From positions 1 to 64,000 of the forward strand of contig DASVLJ010000071.1 in the NCBI GenBank assembly GCA_036384915.1: DNA of 64,000 nt. The letters are read 5' to 3'. Made by a program: the position numbers and the translations under genes. Source of the stretch: PKWO01 sp036384915. GTDB taxonomy: Bacteria; Pseudomonadota; Gammaproteobacteria; Burkholderiales; Burkholderiaceae_D. Under the pieces are notes generated by a model. The model searched no databases. It saw nothing but the letters and a program-made list of their open reading frames with translations, and had not been told where the DNA came from. Shown one piece after another: positions 30,999 to 39,901 of this stretch (positions within the stretch are counted from its first letter, which is position 1; each line of letters starts with the position of its first letter).

Positions 30999-32204
30999 AT
31001 GCTGAAGCGAATTGCCGTCGAGGATTTGAGACTGGGGATGTTCATCCAGGAGCTGTGCGGCTCGTGGATCGATCATCCGTTCTGGCGTTCGCGCATCAAG
31101 CTTGATGACGCCGCCGTGCTGCAACAGATCCTGGCCAGCCCGGTCAAGGAAGTCGTGATCGACATCTCCAAGGGGCTCGACGTTGCGCTGCCGGAGCCTG
31201 AAGCGGCGCATGTCCCTGAACCGTCTACGCTTGCCCCGGCGCACGTGGTGGAGCCCAAGGTATCGCTCGAGGCCGAAATGGGGCGCGCCGCCAGGATTTG
31301 CGCCACGGCGCGCGGCGCCGTCTTTTCCATGTTCCAGGAAGCGCGTATGGGCAAGGCCATCGATGCCAAGCATGCGCTGCCCGTGGTGGAAGAGATTTCC
31401 TCGTCGGTGATGCGCAACCCTGGCGCCCTGATCGGCCTGGCGCGGCTGAAGAACAAAGACGACTATACGTACATGCATTCGGTTGCCGTGTGCGCACTGA
31501 TGGTATCGCTGGCACGCCAATTGAACCTTGACGACCAGGCGGTGCGCGAAGCCGGCATGGCCGGCCTGTTGCACGACATCGGCAAGATGATGGTGCCGCT
31601 CGCCATCCTCAACAAGCCGGGTAAACTTACCGATGCCGAATTCGTGTCGGTCAAAAGCCACCCCGAAGAAGGTTACAAGCTGCTCCGGTCGGGCAGCGGC
31701 GTATCCGACATTACGCTCGACGTCTGCCTGCACCACCACGAGAGAATGGCCGGTAACGGCTACCCCGAGAAATTGAAGGGCGAGCAGTTGAGCATCTTCG
31801 CCCGCATGGGCGCGGTGTGCGACGTGTACGACGCCATCACCTCCAACCGCCCCTACAAGGCCGGCTGGGATCCGTCGGAATCGATCCGCAAGATGGCCGA
31901 ATGGAGTGGGCCGCATTTTGACCCCGCCGTGTTCCAGGCCTTCGTCAAGAGCATCGGTATCTATCCGGTCGGCACCCTGGTCAAGCTCGAATCGGGGCGT
32001 CTCGGCGTGGTGATCGAGCAGCACGAAAAGTCGCTGCTCGCGCCCAAGGTCAAGGTGTTCTTCTCGACCAAGGCGCAGAGCTACATTCCGCCGCAGGTCC
32101 TCGATCTTGCCGGGCCGGGCTTGCAGGACAGGATTGTCGGCCGCGAAGACGCGGCCAAGTGGGGCCTCAAGAACGTCAACGATTTCTGGATGGCCTCGGC
32201 CTAG
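30999..32204 (+). CDS. HD-GYP domain protein (cyclic-di-GMP phosphodiesterase-like) with DUF3391
   Basis: A 401-residue protein with an N-terminal DUF3391 domain (about 1-60, LGMFIQELCGSW) and an HD-GYP domain (about 130-320). The HD pair is H192/D193 in LLHDIGK and the GYP motif reads HHERMAGNGYP (246-256), in which the usual aspartate of HHExxDGxGYP is alanine at 251. HD-GYP proteins hydrolyse c-di-GMP; whether the variant affects activity is unknown. It stands alone between the helicase and a convergent oxidoreductase gene. Confidence 0.88.
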   Translation: MLKRIAVEDLRLGMFIQELCGSWIDHPFWRSRIKLDDAAVLQQILASPVKEVVIDISKGLDVALPEPEAAHVPEPSTLAPAHVVEPKVSLEAEMGRAARICATARGAVFSMFQEARMGKAIDAKHALPVVEEISSSVMRNPGALIGLARLKNKDDYTYMHSVAVCALMVSLARQLNLDDQAVREAGMAGLLHDIGKMMVPLAILNKPGKLTDAEFVSVKSHPEEGYKLLRSGSGVSDITLDVCLHHHERMAGNGYPEKLKGEQLSIFARMGAVCDVYDAITSNRPYKAGWDPSESIRKMAEWSGPHFDPAVFQAFVKSIGIYPVGTLVKLESGRLGVVIEQHEKSLLAPKVKVFFSTKAQSYIPPQVLDLAGPGLQDRIVGREDAAKWGLKNVNDFWMASA

Positions 32205-32213
32205 CTTTGTGGC

Positions 32214-33194
32214 TTAGTCCTGCGGTCTGATGACGATCTTGCCTGTCACCTTGCGTGCCGCCATGTCTTCCAGGGCGCGCGGCGTATCGGCCAGCTTGTA
32301 ACGGCCCGAGATGCGCGGCTTGATCTTCCCTTCGGCCAGCCAAGTCATCAATTCGCGCATGGCGGCCAGGTTGCTCTTGGGCTCGCGTTTGGCGAATTCG
32401 CCCCAGAACACGCCTACCAGCGAAGCACCCTTGAGCAATGCCAGGTTCAGCGGCAGCTTGGGGATATCGCCGTTGGCGAAGCCGACCACGAGATAACGCC
32501 CGCGCCAGGCGATGGAGCGGAAAGCCGGCTCGGCATAGATGCCGCCCACGGGATCGTAAATCACGTCCGGCCCTTTGCCGCCGGTAGCGGCCTTGACCGC
32601 TTCGCGCAAGTCTTCCTTGCTGTAATTGATCGTGGCGTCGGCCCCATGCTGCTTGCAGACTTCCAGTTTCTCGTCGGACGAGGCTGCGGCGATCACGCGC
32701 GCACCCAGGGCCTTGCCGATTTCGATGGCGGCCAACCCGACGCCGCCGGCGGCGCCTAATACCAGCATGGTCTCGCCGGCCTTCAATTGCGCGCGGTCGA
32801 CCACGGCGTGATGCGAAGTGCCATAGGTCAACGTGACCGCGGCGGCCGTATCGAAGTCCATGCCAGGCGGCATCGGCATCACGCTGGCGGCAGGCACTGC
32901 AATTTCTTGTGCAAAGGCGCCCTGGCCCGCAAAAGCGATCACTTTGTCGCCGGCCTTGAGGTGAGACACCCCTTCGCCGACCGCAGTCACTATCCCGGCA
33001 AGTTCGCTGCCTGGCGTGAAAGGCAGCTCAGGTTTGAATTGATACTTGTTCTGGATGATCAGCACGTCGGGAAAATTGACGCCCGCAGCTTCGACCTTGA
33101 TCACCACTTGGCCGGCGGTGGCCTGCAAGTCGGGTAGGTCTTCAACGACCAGGGTGTCCGGCAAGCCCCAGGTTTTGCAAACAATGGCTTTCAT
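32214..33194 (-). CDS. NADPH:quinone oxidoreductase (zeta-crystallin-like, MDR superfamily)
   Basis: A 326-residue medium-chain reductase. It has the N-terminal GroES-like domain, the substrate-side VEAAGVNFPDVLI motif and a Rossmann domain with VLGAAGGVGLAAIEIGKALG (about 146-165) for NADPH. No zinc-binding cysteine cluster is visible, which separates it from alcohol dehydrogenases and puts it with the quinone oxidoreductases. It is single, convergent with the HD-GYP gene and divergent from surE. Confidence 0.88.
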   Translation of the reverse strand: MKAIVCKTWGLPDTLVVEDLPDLQATAGQVVIKVEAAGVNFPDVLIIQNKYQFKPELPFTPGSELAGIVTAVGEGVSHLKAGDKVIAFAGQGAFAQEIAVPAASVMPMPPGMDFDTAAAVTLTYGTSHHAVVDRAQLKAGETMLVLGAAGGVGLAAIEIGKALGARVIAAASSDEKLEVCKQHGADATINYSKEDLREAVKAATGGKGPDVIYDPVGGIYAEPAFRSIAWRGRYLVVGFANGDIPKLPLNLALLKGASLVGVFWGEFAKREPKSNLAAMRELMTWLAEGKIKPRISGRYKLADTPRALEDMAARKVTGKIVIRPQD

Positions 33195-33323
33195 GCTATC
33201 TGTCTCCTTTATGCTGATTTCATGCTGATTTACAAAATCGAACGGTCGTTAGTTTTTGTGATTATGCAGCAAAATAGCAAGACAGTCACAAGAACGTTAA
33301 CTTGCATCGGGTAAAATCGCCGC

Positions 33324-34061
33324 ATGCGCATTCTCATCAGCAACGACGACGGCTATCTCGCACCTGGTCTCGCGGCCCTGGCCGACTCCCTGGCGGCCAT
33401 CGCCGAAGTCACGGTCATCGCGCCCGAGGGCAATCGCTCCGGTTCGTCCAACTCCCTGACCTTGGACCGGCCGCTATCGCTGCAGCGGGCGCCCAACGGT
33501 TTTTATTTCGTCAACGGCACACCGTCCGATTGCATCCATCTTGCCCTGACCGGCTTGCTGCCCGAGCGGCCAGATCTGGTCGTGGCCGGCATCAATCAGG
33601 GGCAGAACATGGGCGACGATACGCTGTACTCCGGCACCGTCGCTGCGGCGACCGAAGGCTACCTGTTCGGTGTCCCGGCGATCGCGTTTTCGCAGGTCGA
33701 GCACGGCTGGAAGCACCTCGACTCCGCCGCGCGGGTGGCGCGCGACATCGTACAGTGTCGCTTCGAGATGCTGCCGCGCCCCTTCCTGCTGAACGTCAAT
33801 ATTCCCAACCGCGCTTATGAAGACCTCGGCAAGACGGTGGCCACACGCCTGGGTAAGCGGCATGTTTCCGAGCCGGTCGTCAAGGCCAAGGACCCGCACG
33901 GGCGCGACATCTATTGGGTCGGCCCCGTCGGTGCGGCCAAGGATGCGGGCGAAGGCACGGATTTTCATGTCACCGCCCAGGGGGGCGTGTCGGTAACGCC
34001 GCTGCAAGTCGATTTGACGCACCGCGAACTGTTGGCCGGCCTTCATGAAGGGCTCGCATGA
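33324..34061 (+). CDS. surE: 5'/3'-nucleotidase SurE
   Basis: A 245-residue nucleotidase with the N-terminal NDDG metal motif (residues 6-9, ISNDDGYLAPG), NRSGSSNSLTLDRPL, GTPSDCIHLAL and GINQGQNMGDDTLYSGTVAAA, the conserved SurE segments. It dephosphorylates nucleoside monophosphates and helps survival in stationary phase. Its stop overlaps the pcm start (ATGA), and it opens the surE-pcm-nlpD-rpoS cluster conserved across proteobacteria. Confidence 0.97.
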   Translation: MRILISNDDGYLAPGLAALADSLAAIAEVTVIAPEGNRSGSSNSLTLDRPLSLQRAPNGFYFVNGTPSDCIHLALTGLLPERPDLVVAGINQGQNMGDDTLYSGTVAAATEGYLFGVPAIAFSQVEHGWKHLDSAARVARDIVQCRFEMLPRPFLLNVNIPNRAYEDLGKTVATRLGKRHVSEPVVKAKDPHGRDIYWVGPVGAAKDAGEGTDFHVTAQGGVSVTPLQVDLTHRELLAGLHEGLA

Positions 34062-34906
34062 CGGGGAAGAACAAGCGCTTCCCCCTGACGCTGTCTTCCG
34101 TGGTCGACAAACCCGGGGCGACGGGACGCGCGTCGGCGGCCAAGCCGGCCAATCCCGTCGCCACGCCGCAGACTGCGACGCAAAACGCCGCCCGGCACGT
34201 CGCGCAACATATGGTTCGGCAGGGCTCATTGCCCGTTACGCCGACTTCCAATGCGCCGGAACGTTCCCACCCGCTGGTGTCGGACGCGGTGCGCCGCGCG
34301 ATGGTGATGCGCGTGGCGCAGCAAGGGGTCAAGGACGAAAAGGTGCTCGGTGCGATGCAGGTTGTGCCGCGCCATCTGTTTCTCGATCCCGGCTTGTCGA
34401 GCCAGGCCTATATCGACGCCTCCCTGCCGATCGGGCATCACCAGACGATTTCGCAACCTTATATCGTCGCGCGCATGATCGAGGTCATGCGCAACGGCGG
34501 CGAGTTGAAGCGCGTGCTGGAAATCGGCACCGGCTGCGGCTATCAGGCCGCGGTGCTGTCGCAAGTGGCGCAGGACGTCTATTCGATCGAGCGCATCAAG
34601 CCGCTGCATGAATTGGCAAAAACCAATTTGCGTCCGCTGCGCATCGCCAATATCCGTTTGCACTACGGAGATGGTATGCTTGGTCTGCCGCAGGCGGCGC
34701 CATTTGACGGTATCATTCTGGCCGCCGCCGGCATGGAAGTCCCGCAATCCCTGTTGGAACAGATGACGATAGGCGGAAGGCTGGTTGCCCCGGTGGGGGG
34801 GCGCCATCAGGTGCTGCAATTGATAAGGCGGCTCGGCAAATACGAATGGTCGAGCGAGACGCTGGAAGATTGCCATTTCGTGCCCCTGCGCCCCGGTACT
34901 GTTTAA
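34058..34906 (+). CDS. pcm: Protein-L-isoaspartate O-methyltransferase
   Basis: A 282-residue S-adenosylmethionine enzyme that repairs isoaspartyl residues. The methyltransferase domain covers about 75-280, with ALPIGHHQTISQPYIVARM (near 122-140) and the SAM motif EIGTGCGYQAAVLSQ. About 75 extra N-terminal residues, rich in Ala, Thr, Pro and Lys, precede the conserved domain and have no match I recognise; they may be a disordered extension. The start overlaps surE by 4 bases. Confidence 0.94.
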   Translation: MTGKNKRFPLTLSSVVDKPGATGRASAAKPANPVATPQTATQNAARHVAQHMVRQGSLPVTPTSNAPERSHPLVSDAVRRAMVMRVAQQGVKDEKVLGAMQVVPRHLFLDPGLSSQAYIDASLPIGHHQTISQPYIVARMIEVMRNGGELKRVLEIGTGCGYQAAVLSQVAQDVYSIERIKPLHELAKTNLRPLRIANIRLHYGDGMLGLPQAAPFDGIILAAAGMEVPQSLLEQMTIGGRLVAPVGGRHQVLQLIRRLGKYEWSSETLEDCHFVPLRPGTV

Positions 34907-34922
34907 CCCGAATCGAGAAAGA

Positions 34923-35897
34923 ATGAAGAAACACGTTTTACTGCGCGTCGCATTGCTTGCCCTGCTCGCTGCCCTGGCAGCCTGCTCCACGCCGATGAGC
35001 CCCGCGCCCATCGTCGATCGCAATGGCGTGCCTCAGCCTTCCGCCCAACAGCCGACTCAGGCGGCGCCTGCCGCGCCCGCGGGCCATACCGGCGACGAGC
35101 GCGGTTACTACCAGGTCAAGAAGGGCGACACGCTCACCCATATCGCGCTCGACAATGGTCAAAGCCCGCGCGACATCGCTGCCTGGAACAATGTCGCCAA
35201 TCCGAACGACATCAAGGTCGGCCAGGTGCTTCGTGTCCTCCCGCCTGAAGACGCTGCCAATGCTACGGGCGGCGCGCAGTTTGCGCCAGTGCCGCAACAG
35301 GGCGACATCGTGCGTACCCCGCTGGCGCCGCAGGGCGCGCAAAGCCTGAACAAGACCGGGCCGCGCGGCGACAAGAAGCCGTATTCCGATGCTGCTTTCG
35401 CCGATATGCAGAAGCCCGATGCGGCTTCCGCGCCTGCGCCGGCCCCCGTGCCGCAGCCGGCGGGTGCCGCGCCTGCGCGAACCACGCCCGCAGCCACGGC
35501 GGCAGACCGTGCTGCCGACACGGCCGCGCCTGAGGAGGCGGTGAACTGGGCCTGGCCGGCGGACGGCAAGCTGATCGGGCAGTACGAGGAATCCAAGAAG
35601 GGCATCGATATCGCCGGCAAGAGCGGCCAGCAAGTCATGGCGGCTGCCAATGGCAAGGTGCTGTATGCAGGCACGATGCGCGGCTATGGCAATCTCGTGA
35701 TCGTCAAGCACACCAATGCCTTGCTGTCCGCCTATGCGCACAACAAGACCATCCTGGTCAAAGAGGGGCAGGTCGTCACCAAGGGGCAGCCGATTGCCGA
35801 GATGGGAGACACCGATTCCGACGCCGTGAAACTTCACTTCGAAGTGCGGCAGCAGGGCAAGCCGGTTGATCCGACCAAATTCCTGCCGCCACGCTGA
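34923..35897 (+). CDS. nlpD: Lipoprotein NlpD (LysM and M23/LytM domains)
   Basis: A 324-residue lipoprotein. Signal peptide with lipobox LAAC, so C21 is lipidated. A LysM domain lies at about 62-105 (YYQVKKGDTLTHIALDNGQS), then a Pro/Ala-rich linker, then an M23 domain at about 205-320. The M23 active-site residues are degenerate (KGIDIAG without the usual His, LHFEVR without the second His), as in E. coli NlpD, which activates the amidase AmiC during cell separation. The linker commonly holds a promoter for rpoS; I did not identify one. Confidence 0.92.
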   Translation: MKKHVLLRVALLALLAALAACSTPMSPAPIVDRNGVPQPSAQQPTQAAPAAPAGHTGDERGYYQVKKGDTLTHIALDNGQSPRDIAAWNNVANPNDIKVGQVLRVLPPEDAANATGGAQFAPVPQQGDIVRTPLAPQGAQSLNKTGPRGDKKPYSDAAFADMQKPDAASAPAPAPVPQPAGAAPARTTPAATAADRAADTAAPEEAVNWAWPADGKLIGQYEESKKGIDIAGKSGQQVMAAANGKVLYAGTMRGYGNLVIVKHTNALLSAYAHNKTILVKEGQVVTKGQPIAEMGDTDSDAVKLHFEVRQQGKPVDPTKFLPPR

Positions 35898-35910
35898 TAT
35901 CATTCTACCC

Positions 35911-36942
35911 ATGACGCGCGAATCGCATAAAAATGGTGAGGCCGAGGGGGGCGCCGAGGATATCGGCGACGAGCTTTCGCTCGACGTGGAAGACGTCGAG
36001 GACGAAGCGGACGGCATACTCGACGAGGAAGACGCCACTTCGACGGGCGATGAGCGTCCCGGCAACGAGGCGGTAGATGAGTTGAAAAAGGTGTTGGCGG
36101 CGGAGCTGTCGACCGACACTACGCAGCATTACCTGAACCAGATCGGCTCGCGCCCCTTGCTGTCGGTCGAAGAAGAAGTGCGCTACGCCACCCAGGCCAA
36201 GCAGGGCAACTTCGATTCGCGGCAGAAAATGATCGAACACAACCTGCGCCTTGTCGTGTCGATCGCCAAGCATTACATCAACCGAGGCGTGGTCTTGCTC
36301 GACCTGATCGAGGAGGGCAACCTGGGCTTGATGCGCGCCATCGACAAGTTCGAACCGGAGCGCGGCTTCCGCTTCTCCACCTATGCCACCTGGTGGATAC
36401 GCCAGAGCATAGAGCGCGCCATCATGAACCAGGCGCGCACGGTGCGGCTGCCGGTCCATATGGTGCGCGAACTGAACCAGATATTGCGGGCCAAATATCA
36501 CCTCGAAGCGCAGCATCACGACGGTAAAGAAGCGACGGCAGAAGACATCGCCCATCTGGTCGACCGCCCCATCGAAGACATACAGGATATTCTCGCCTTG
36601 TCCGAGCATGCGACTTCGCTCGATGCTCCGCTGGACAACGATCCGCAAGCGAGTCTCATGGACATGCTGCAGGGCGATGCCGAGGACGCACCCGATTCGC
36701 GCGCCGAACTGCACGAAATGACGGGCCTGGTGCGCGACTGGCTGACCAAGCTGCCCGACAAGCAACGCATCGTCGTGGTGCGCCGCTTCGGCCTCGACAA
36801 TGACGATCCGGCCACGCTGGAAGAGCTGGCGGCCGAAATGAACGTCACGCGCGAACGGATCCGGCAAATCCAGCAGGAGGCGCTGGTCAAATTGAAGCGT
36901 GCCCTGATCGCGCGCGGCGTCGGCAAGGACGCCTTACTGTAA
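35911..36942 (+). CDS. rpoS: RNA polymerase sigma factor RpoS
   Basis: A 343-residue group 2 sigma factor starting at ATG 35911, 13 bases after nlpD. After a very acidic N-terminal extension of about 50 residues (DELSLDVEDVEDEAD...), region 1.2/2 reads HYLNQIGSRPLLSVEEE and the core-binding/-10 melting region FSTYATWWIRQSIERAI; region 4 ends with VTRERIRQIQQEALVKLKRAL. Gene order surE-pcm-nlpD-rpoS confirms it. It controls stationary-phase and stress genes. Confidence 0.96.
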   Translation: MTRESHKNGEAEGGAEDIGDELSLDVEDVEDEADGILDEEDATSTGDERPGNEAVDELKKVLAAELSTDTTQHYLNQIGSRPLLSVEEEVRYATQAKQGNFDSRQKMIEHNLRLVVSIAKHYINRGVVLLDLIEEGNLGLMRAIDKFEPERGFRFSTYATWWIRQSIERAIMNQARTVRLPVHMVRELNQILRAKYHLEAQHHDGKEATAEDIAHLVDRPIEDIQDILALSEHATSLDAPLDNDPQASLMDMLQGDAEDAPDSRAELHEMTGLVRDWLTKLPDKQRIVVVRRFGLDNDDPATLEELAAEMNVTRERIRQIQQEALVKLKRALIARGVGKDALL

Positions 36943-36959
36943 TCCCGATTTTGGGGCTG

Positions 36960-38336
36960 ATGGATAGCCCCGTGTCCCGAAATATGCAAGAAAACATACT
37001 CGATATCGTTTCCCTCGACATGGAAGCGCGCGGCGTCGGCCATCTGCAGAACGAAGACGGCACGCCAGGCAAGGTCGTGTTCGTCGAGGGCGCGCTGCCC
37101 GGCGAGCGCGTCGGCTTCCAGCCGCAAAAGCGGAAAGCAAAATGGGAAAGCGCCACGCTGACGGAAATCCATCGTGAATCCTCGCAGCGCGTAGCGCCGG
37201 CTTGCCCCTCGTTCGGCATTTGCGGCGGCTGTGCCATGCAGCACTTCGAACCTTCGGCCCAGGTCGCCGTCAAGCAGCGCGTGCTGGAAGACAATCTCAA
37301 GCACATCGGCAAGGTCAAGCCCGAAACCATGTTGCGGCCGATCTATGGGCCGACCTGGGGCTACCGCTACCGCGCGCGCATCTCGGTGCGCCACGTGGTG
37401 AAGAAGGGCAGCGTTCTGGTTGGTTTTCACGAGCGCAAATCGCATTTCATCACCGACATGAAAAGCTGCGAAGTGTTGCCGCGCCATGTCTCGGACATGC
37501 TCGTGCCGCTACGTGAGCTGATCGGCTCGCTTTCCATCGTCGACAAGATGCCGCAGATCGAACTGGCGGTGGGCGAGGGCGAGCACGGCTTGATTACGGC
37601 CATGGTGTTGCGCATCATGGCGCCCTTGACGCCGGACGACGAAGCCAAACTCAAAGCGTTTGCCGATCAATATGGCGTGCAATGGTGGCTGCAGCCGGCC
37701 GGCCCCGATTCGGTCTACCAGTATTACCCGACCGATACGCGCCTGCAATACATGCTGCCCGAGTTCGGCATCAAGATGCCGTTCAAGCCCACCGACTTCA
37801 CCCAGGTCAACCACCAGATCAACCGCGTACTGGTCGAACGCGCCTTGCGCCTGCTGGCGGTGCAAGAGGGCGACCGCGTGGCCGACCTGTTCTGCGGCTT
37901 GGGCAATTTCACCCTGCCCCTGGCAACCCAGGCGCGCGAAGTGGTCGGCATCGAAGGCAGCGCCACGCTGACAGCGCGCGCCCTGGAAAATGCGCGCGAA
38001 AACGGCCTGGAGAAAAAGACCGCGTTTTCCACGCGCAACCTGTTTGAACTCAGTGTGGACGACTGGGTGGCACTGGGCAAGTTCGATCGCCTGCTGATCG
38101 ACCCGCCGCGCGAGGGCGCATTTGCCGTCGTGCAGGCGTTGGCTGCCCTGGGCGAAGCGCGCAAAGAGTACAAGCCGCACCGCATCGTCTATGTCTCTTG
38201 CGCCCCGGCTACGCTGGCGCGTGACGCCGAGGTGCTGGTGCATCAGGCCGGCTATGTTATGAAGTATGCAGGTGTGGTGAATATGTTCCCGCACACCTCG
38301 CACGTCGAATCGATCGCGGTGTTCGAGTTGGCTTGA
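36960..38336 (+). CDS. rlmD: 23S rRNA (uracil-1939-C5)-methyltransferase RlmD
   Basis: A 458-residue RNA methyltransferase from ATG 36960. A TRAM domain leads; an Fe-S cluster is bound by C82, C88 and C91 (CPSFGICGGC) and a later C. The SAM motif VADLFCGLGNFTLPLA and the nucleophile in VYVSCAPATLARD are those of the TrmA/RlmCD family. It follows rpoS by 17 bases and ends at the bidirectional terminator. Confidence 0.92.
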   Translation: MDSPVSRNMQENILDIVSLDMEARGVGHLQNEDGTPGKVVFVEGALPGERVGFQPQKRKAKWESATLTEIHRESSQRVAPACPSFGICGGCAMQHFEPSAQVAVKQRVLEDNLKHIGKVKPETMLRPIYGPTWGYRYRARISVRHVVKKGSVLVGFHERKSHFITDMKSCEVLPRHVSDMLVPLRELIGSLSIVDKMPQIELAVGEGEHGLITAMVLRIMAPLTPDDEAKLKAFADQYGVQWWLQPAGPDSVYQYYPTDTRLQYMLPEFGIKMPFKPTDFTQVNHQINRVLVERALRLLAVQEGDRVADLFCGLGNFTLPLATQAREVVGIEGSATLTARALENARENGLEKKTAFSTRNLFELSVDDWVALGKFDRLLIDPPREGAFAVVQALAALGEARKEYKPHRIVYVSCAPATLARDAEVLVHQAGYVMKYAGVVNMFPHTSHVESIAVFELA

Positions 38337-38404
38337 ATATCTGCCGGGTAGAAAGCCTGTCAGGCCGGGGCGGTTCTGATATGCGCTTCATTCTTCCACC
38401 CAAT

Positions 38405-38438
38405 AAAAAAGGAAGGCCGAGGCCTTCCTTTTTGTTTT
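38405..38438. terminator. Bidirectional intrinsic terminator
   Basis: AAAAAGGAAGGCC (38406-38418) pairs with GGCCTTCCTTTTT (38421-38433) around a two-base loop, giving T runs on both strands. It serves rlmD on the plus strand and the Bax-inhibitor-like gene on the minus strand. Confidence 0.9.
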
Positions 38439-38450
38439 GGGGCGATGGGT

Positions 38451-39146
38451 TTATCTGCGATTGTCGCCGGCAAAAATCATCAACAGTTGCAGCAGGTTGA
38501 CGAAGATATTGTAGATGTCGAGGTAGATTTTCAGCGTGGCCGAGATGTAATTCGTCTCGCCGCCGTTGATCACCTGTTGCACGTCATACAGGATGTAGGC
38601 CGAGAAGATCGCAATCGCCAGCACCGAGATGACGACCGTCATCATGGCGAAGTGGAACACGGTGGCCAGAAGCGAAGCGATGATCAGCATGATCACGCCG
38701 GCGAACAGCCAGGAACCGAGGCCGGAAAAGTCGCGCTTGGAAACCGTGGCAATGGTCGCCATCACGCCGAGAATCGAAGCCGTACCCCCGAAAGCAATGG
38801 CGATCAACTCCACGCCATTATTGAAATTGTGCAGGGCGAAGGCGAGGATCCCCGATAGCATCATCCCCATGAAGAAGGTGAAGGCAAGCAGCAGCACCAC
38901 ACCCCAGCCGGAGGTCTTGGTTTTCTGGATCGCGAACATGAACGCGAATGCGATGCCGAGGAAGAGCAATGCGCCCAGCAGGCGGCCTCCGGCAAACAAG
39001 GTAAATCCGATCTGGACGCCAAAGATCGCGCCAAGGATGGTCGGGATCATTGACAAAGCCAGCAGCCAGTAGGTATTGCGCAATACGCGATGGCGCACCA
39101 ATTGGTAATTATTGTCAATCACATAAGATTGTCGCATTTCATTCAT
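38451..39146 (-). CDS. Bax inhibitor-1/YccA family membrane protein
   Basis: A 231-residue inner-membrane protein with about seven transmembrane helices, starting LVRHRVLRNTYWLLALSM after a short hydrophilic N-terminus. The pattern and length fit the BI-1/TMBIM family (YccA/YbhL type), whose E. coli member YccA modulates the FtsH protease. The hflKC genes, which encode FtsH regulators, are in this window about 11 kb away. It lies between the bidirectional terminator and the ndk upstream region, which it faces divergently. Confidence 0.88.
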   Translation of the reverse strand: MNEMRQSYVIDNNYQLVRHRVLRNTYWLLALSMIPTILGAIFGVQIGFTLFAGGRLLGALLFLGIAFAFMFAIQKTKTSGWGVVLLLAFTFFMGMMLSGILAFALHNFNNGVELIAIAFGGTASILGVMATIATVSKRDFSGLGSWLFAGVIMLIIASLLATVFHFAMMTVVISVLAIAIFSAYILYDVQQVINGGETNYISATLKIYLDIYNIFVNLLQLLMIFAGDNRR

Positions 39147-39427
39147 ACTGCCTCCGGAATTGAGCCAAATTTACAACTTTGCATGCAGTCAAGCATAGCA
39201 TAGGGTCACGAATTTTGATTGATTCTGGTCAAGCAAGTTCGCGCTTTCATGGCGGTGAAATGCGGGCTGATTTACCGTCGCACAAGGTCTTTCCGTCATA
39301 GGGGAGAGCTTTCCATGCCGCCAATCAATCTTCCTGTCCTATGTGGGGTGTTTCATGGTAAAATCAAAGGTTAGTTGAATTCTAAGTTCGCAGTCTTAAC
39401 CCTTTCTTTTTATTGGAGTTTTTACAG

Positions 39428-39853
39428 ATGGCAATCGAACGCACCCTGTCGATTATCAAGCCCGACGCAGTCGCCAAAAACGTAATCGGTCAAATCTATT
39501 CCCGTTTTGAAGGCGCAGGCCTGAAAGTGGTCGCCGCCCGCATGACGCAATTGTCGCGCGCCGAAGCTGAAGGTTTCTATGCCGTGCACCGCGAGCGCCC
39601 CTTCTTCAAGGATCTGGTCGACTTCATGGTTTCCGGCCCGGTCATGATCCAGGTGCTGGAAGGCGAAGGCGCTATTGCCAAGAACCGCGAACTGATGGGC
39701 GCCACCGACCCGAAGAAGGCAGAGAAGGGCACGATCCGCGCCGACTTCGCCGATTCGATCGACGCCAACGCCGTGCACGGCTCCGACGCTGCCGAGACGG
39801 CCGCTGTCGAAATCGCCTACTACTTCCCGGCGCTGAACGTCTATTCGCGTTAA
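39428..39853 (+). CDS. ndk: Nucleoside diphosphate kinase
   Basis: A 141-residue kinase that balances NTP pools. The catalytic histidine is in NAVHGSDAAETAAVEI (H117 or close), and the MAIERTLSIIKPDAV beginning is that of bacterial Ndk. The start at 39428 has TTGGAG upstream. It opens the run of genes to der, with rlmN following after 48 bases. Confidence 0.97.
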   Translation: MAIERTLSIIKPDAVAKNVIGQIYSRFEGAGLKVVAARMTQLSRAEAEGFYAVHRERPFFKDLVDFMVSGPVMIQVLEGEGAIAKNRELMGATDPKKAEKGTIRADFADSIDANAVHGSDAAETAAVEIAYYFPALNVYSR

Positions 39854-39901
39854 TCGTCGCCGCAGTAAGAAATCCGTATCAAACGCAGTTAGAGCACGAT
39901 C

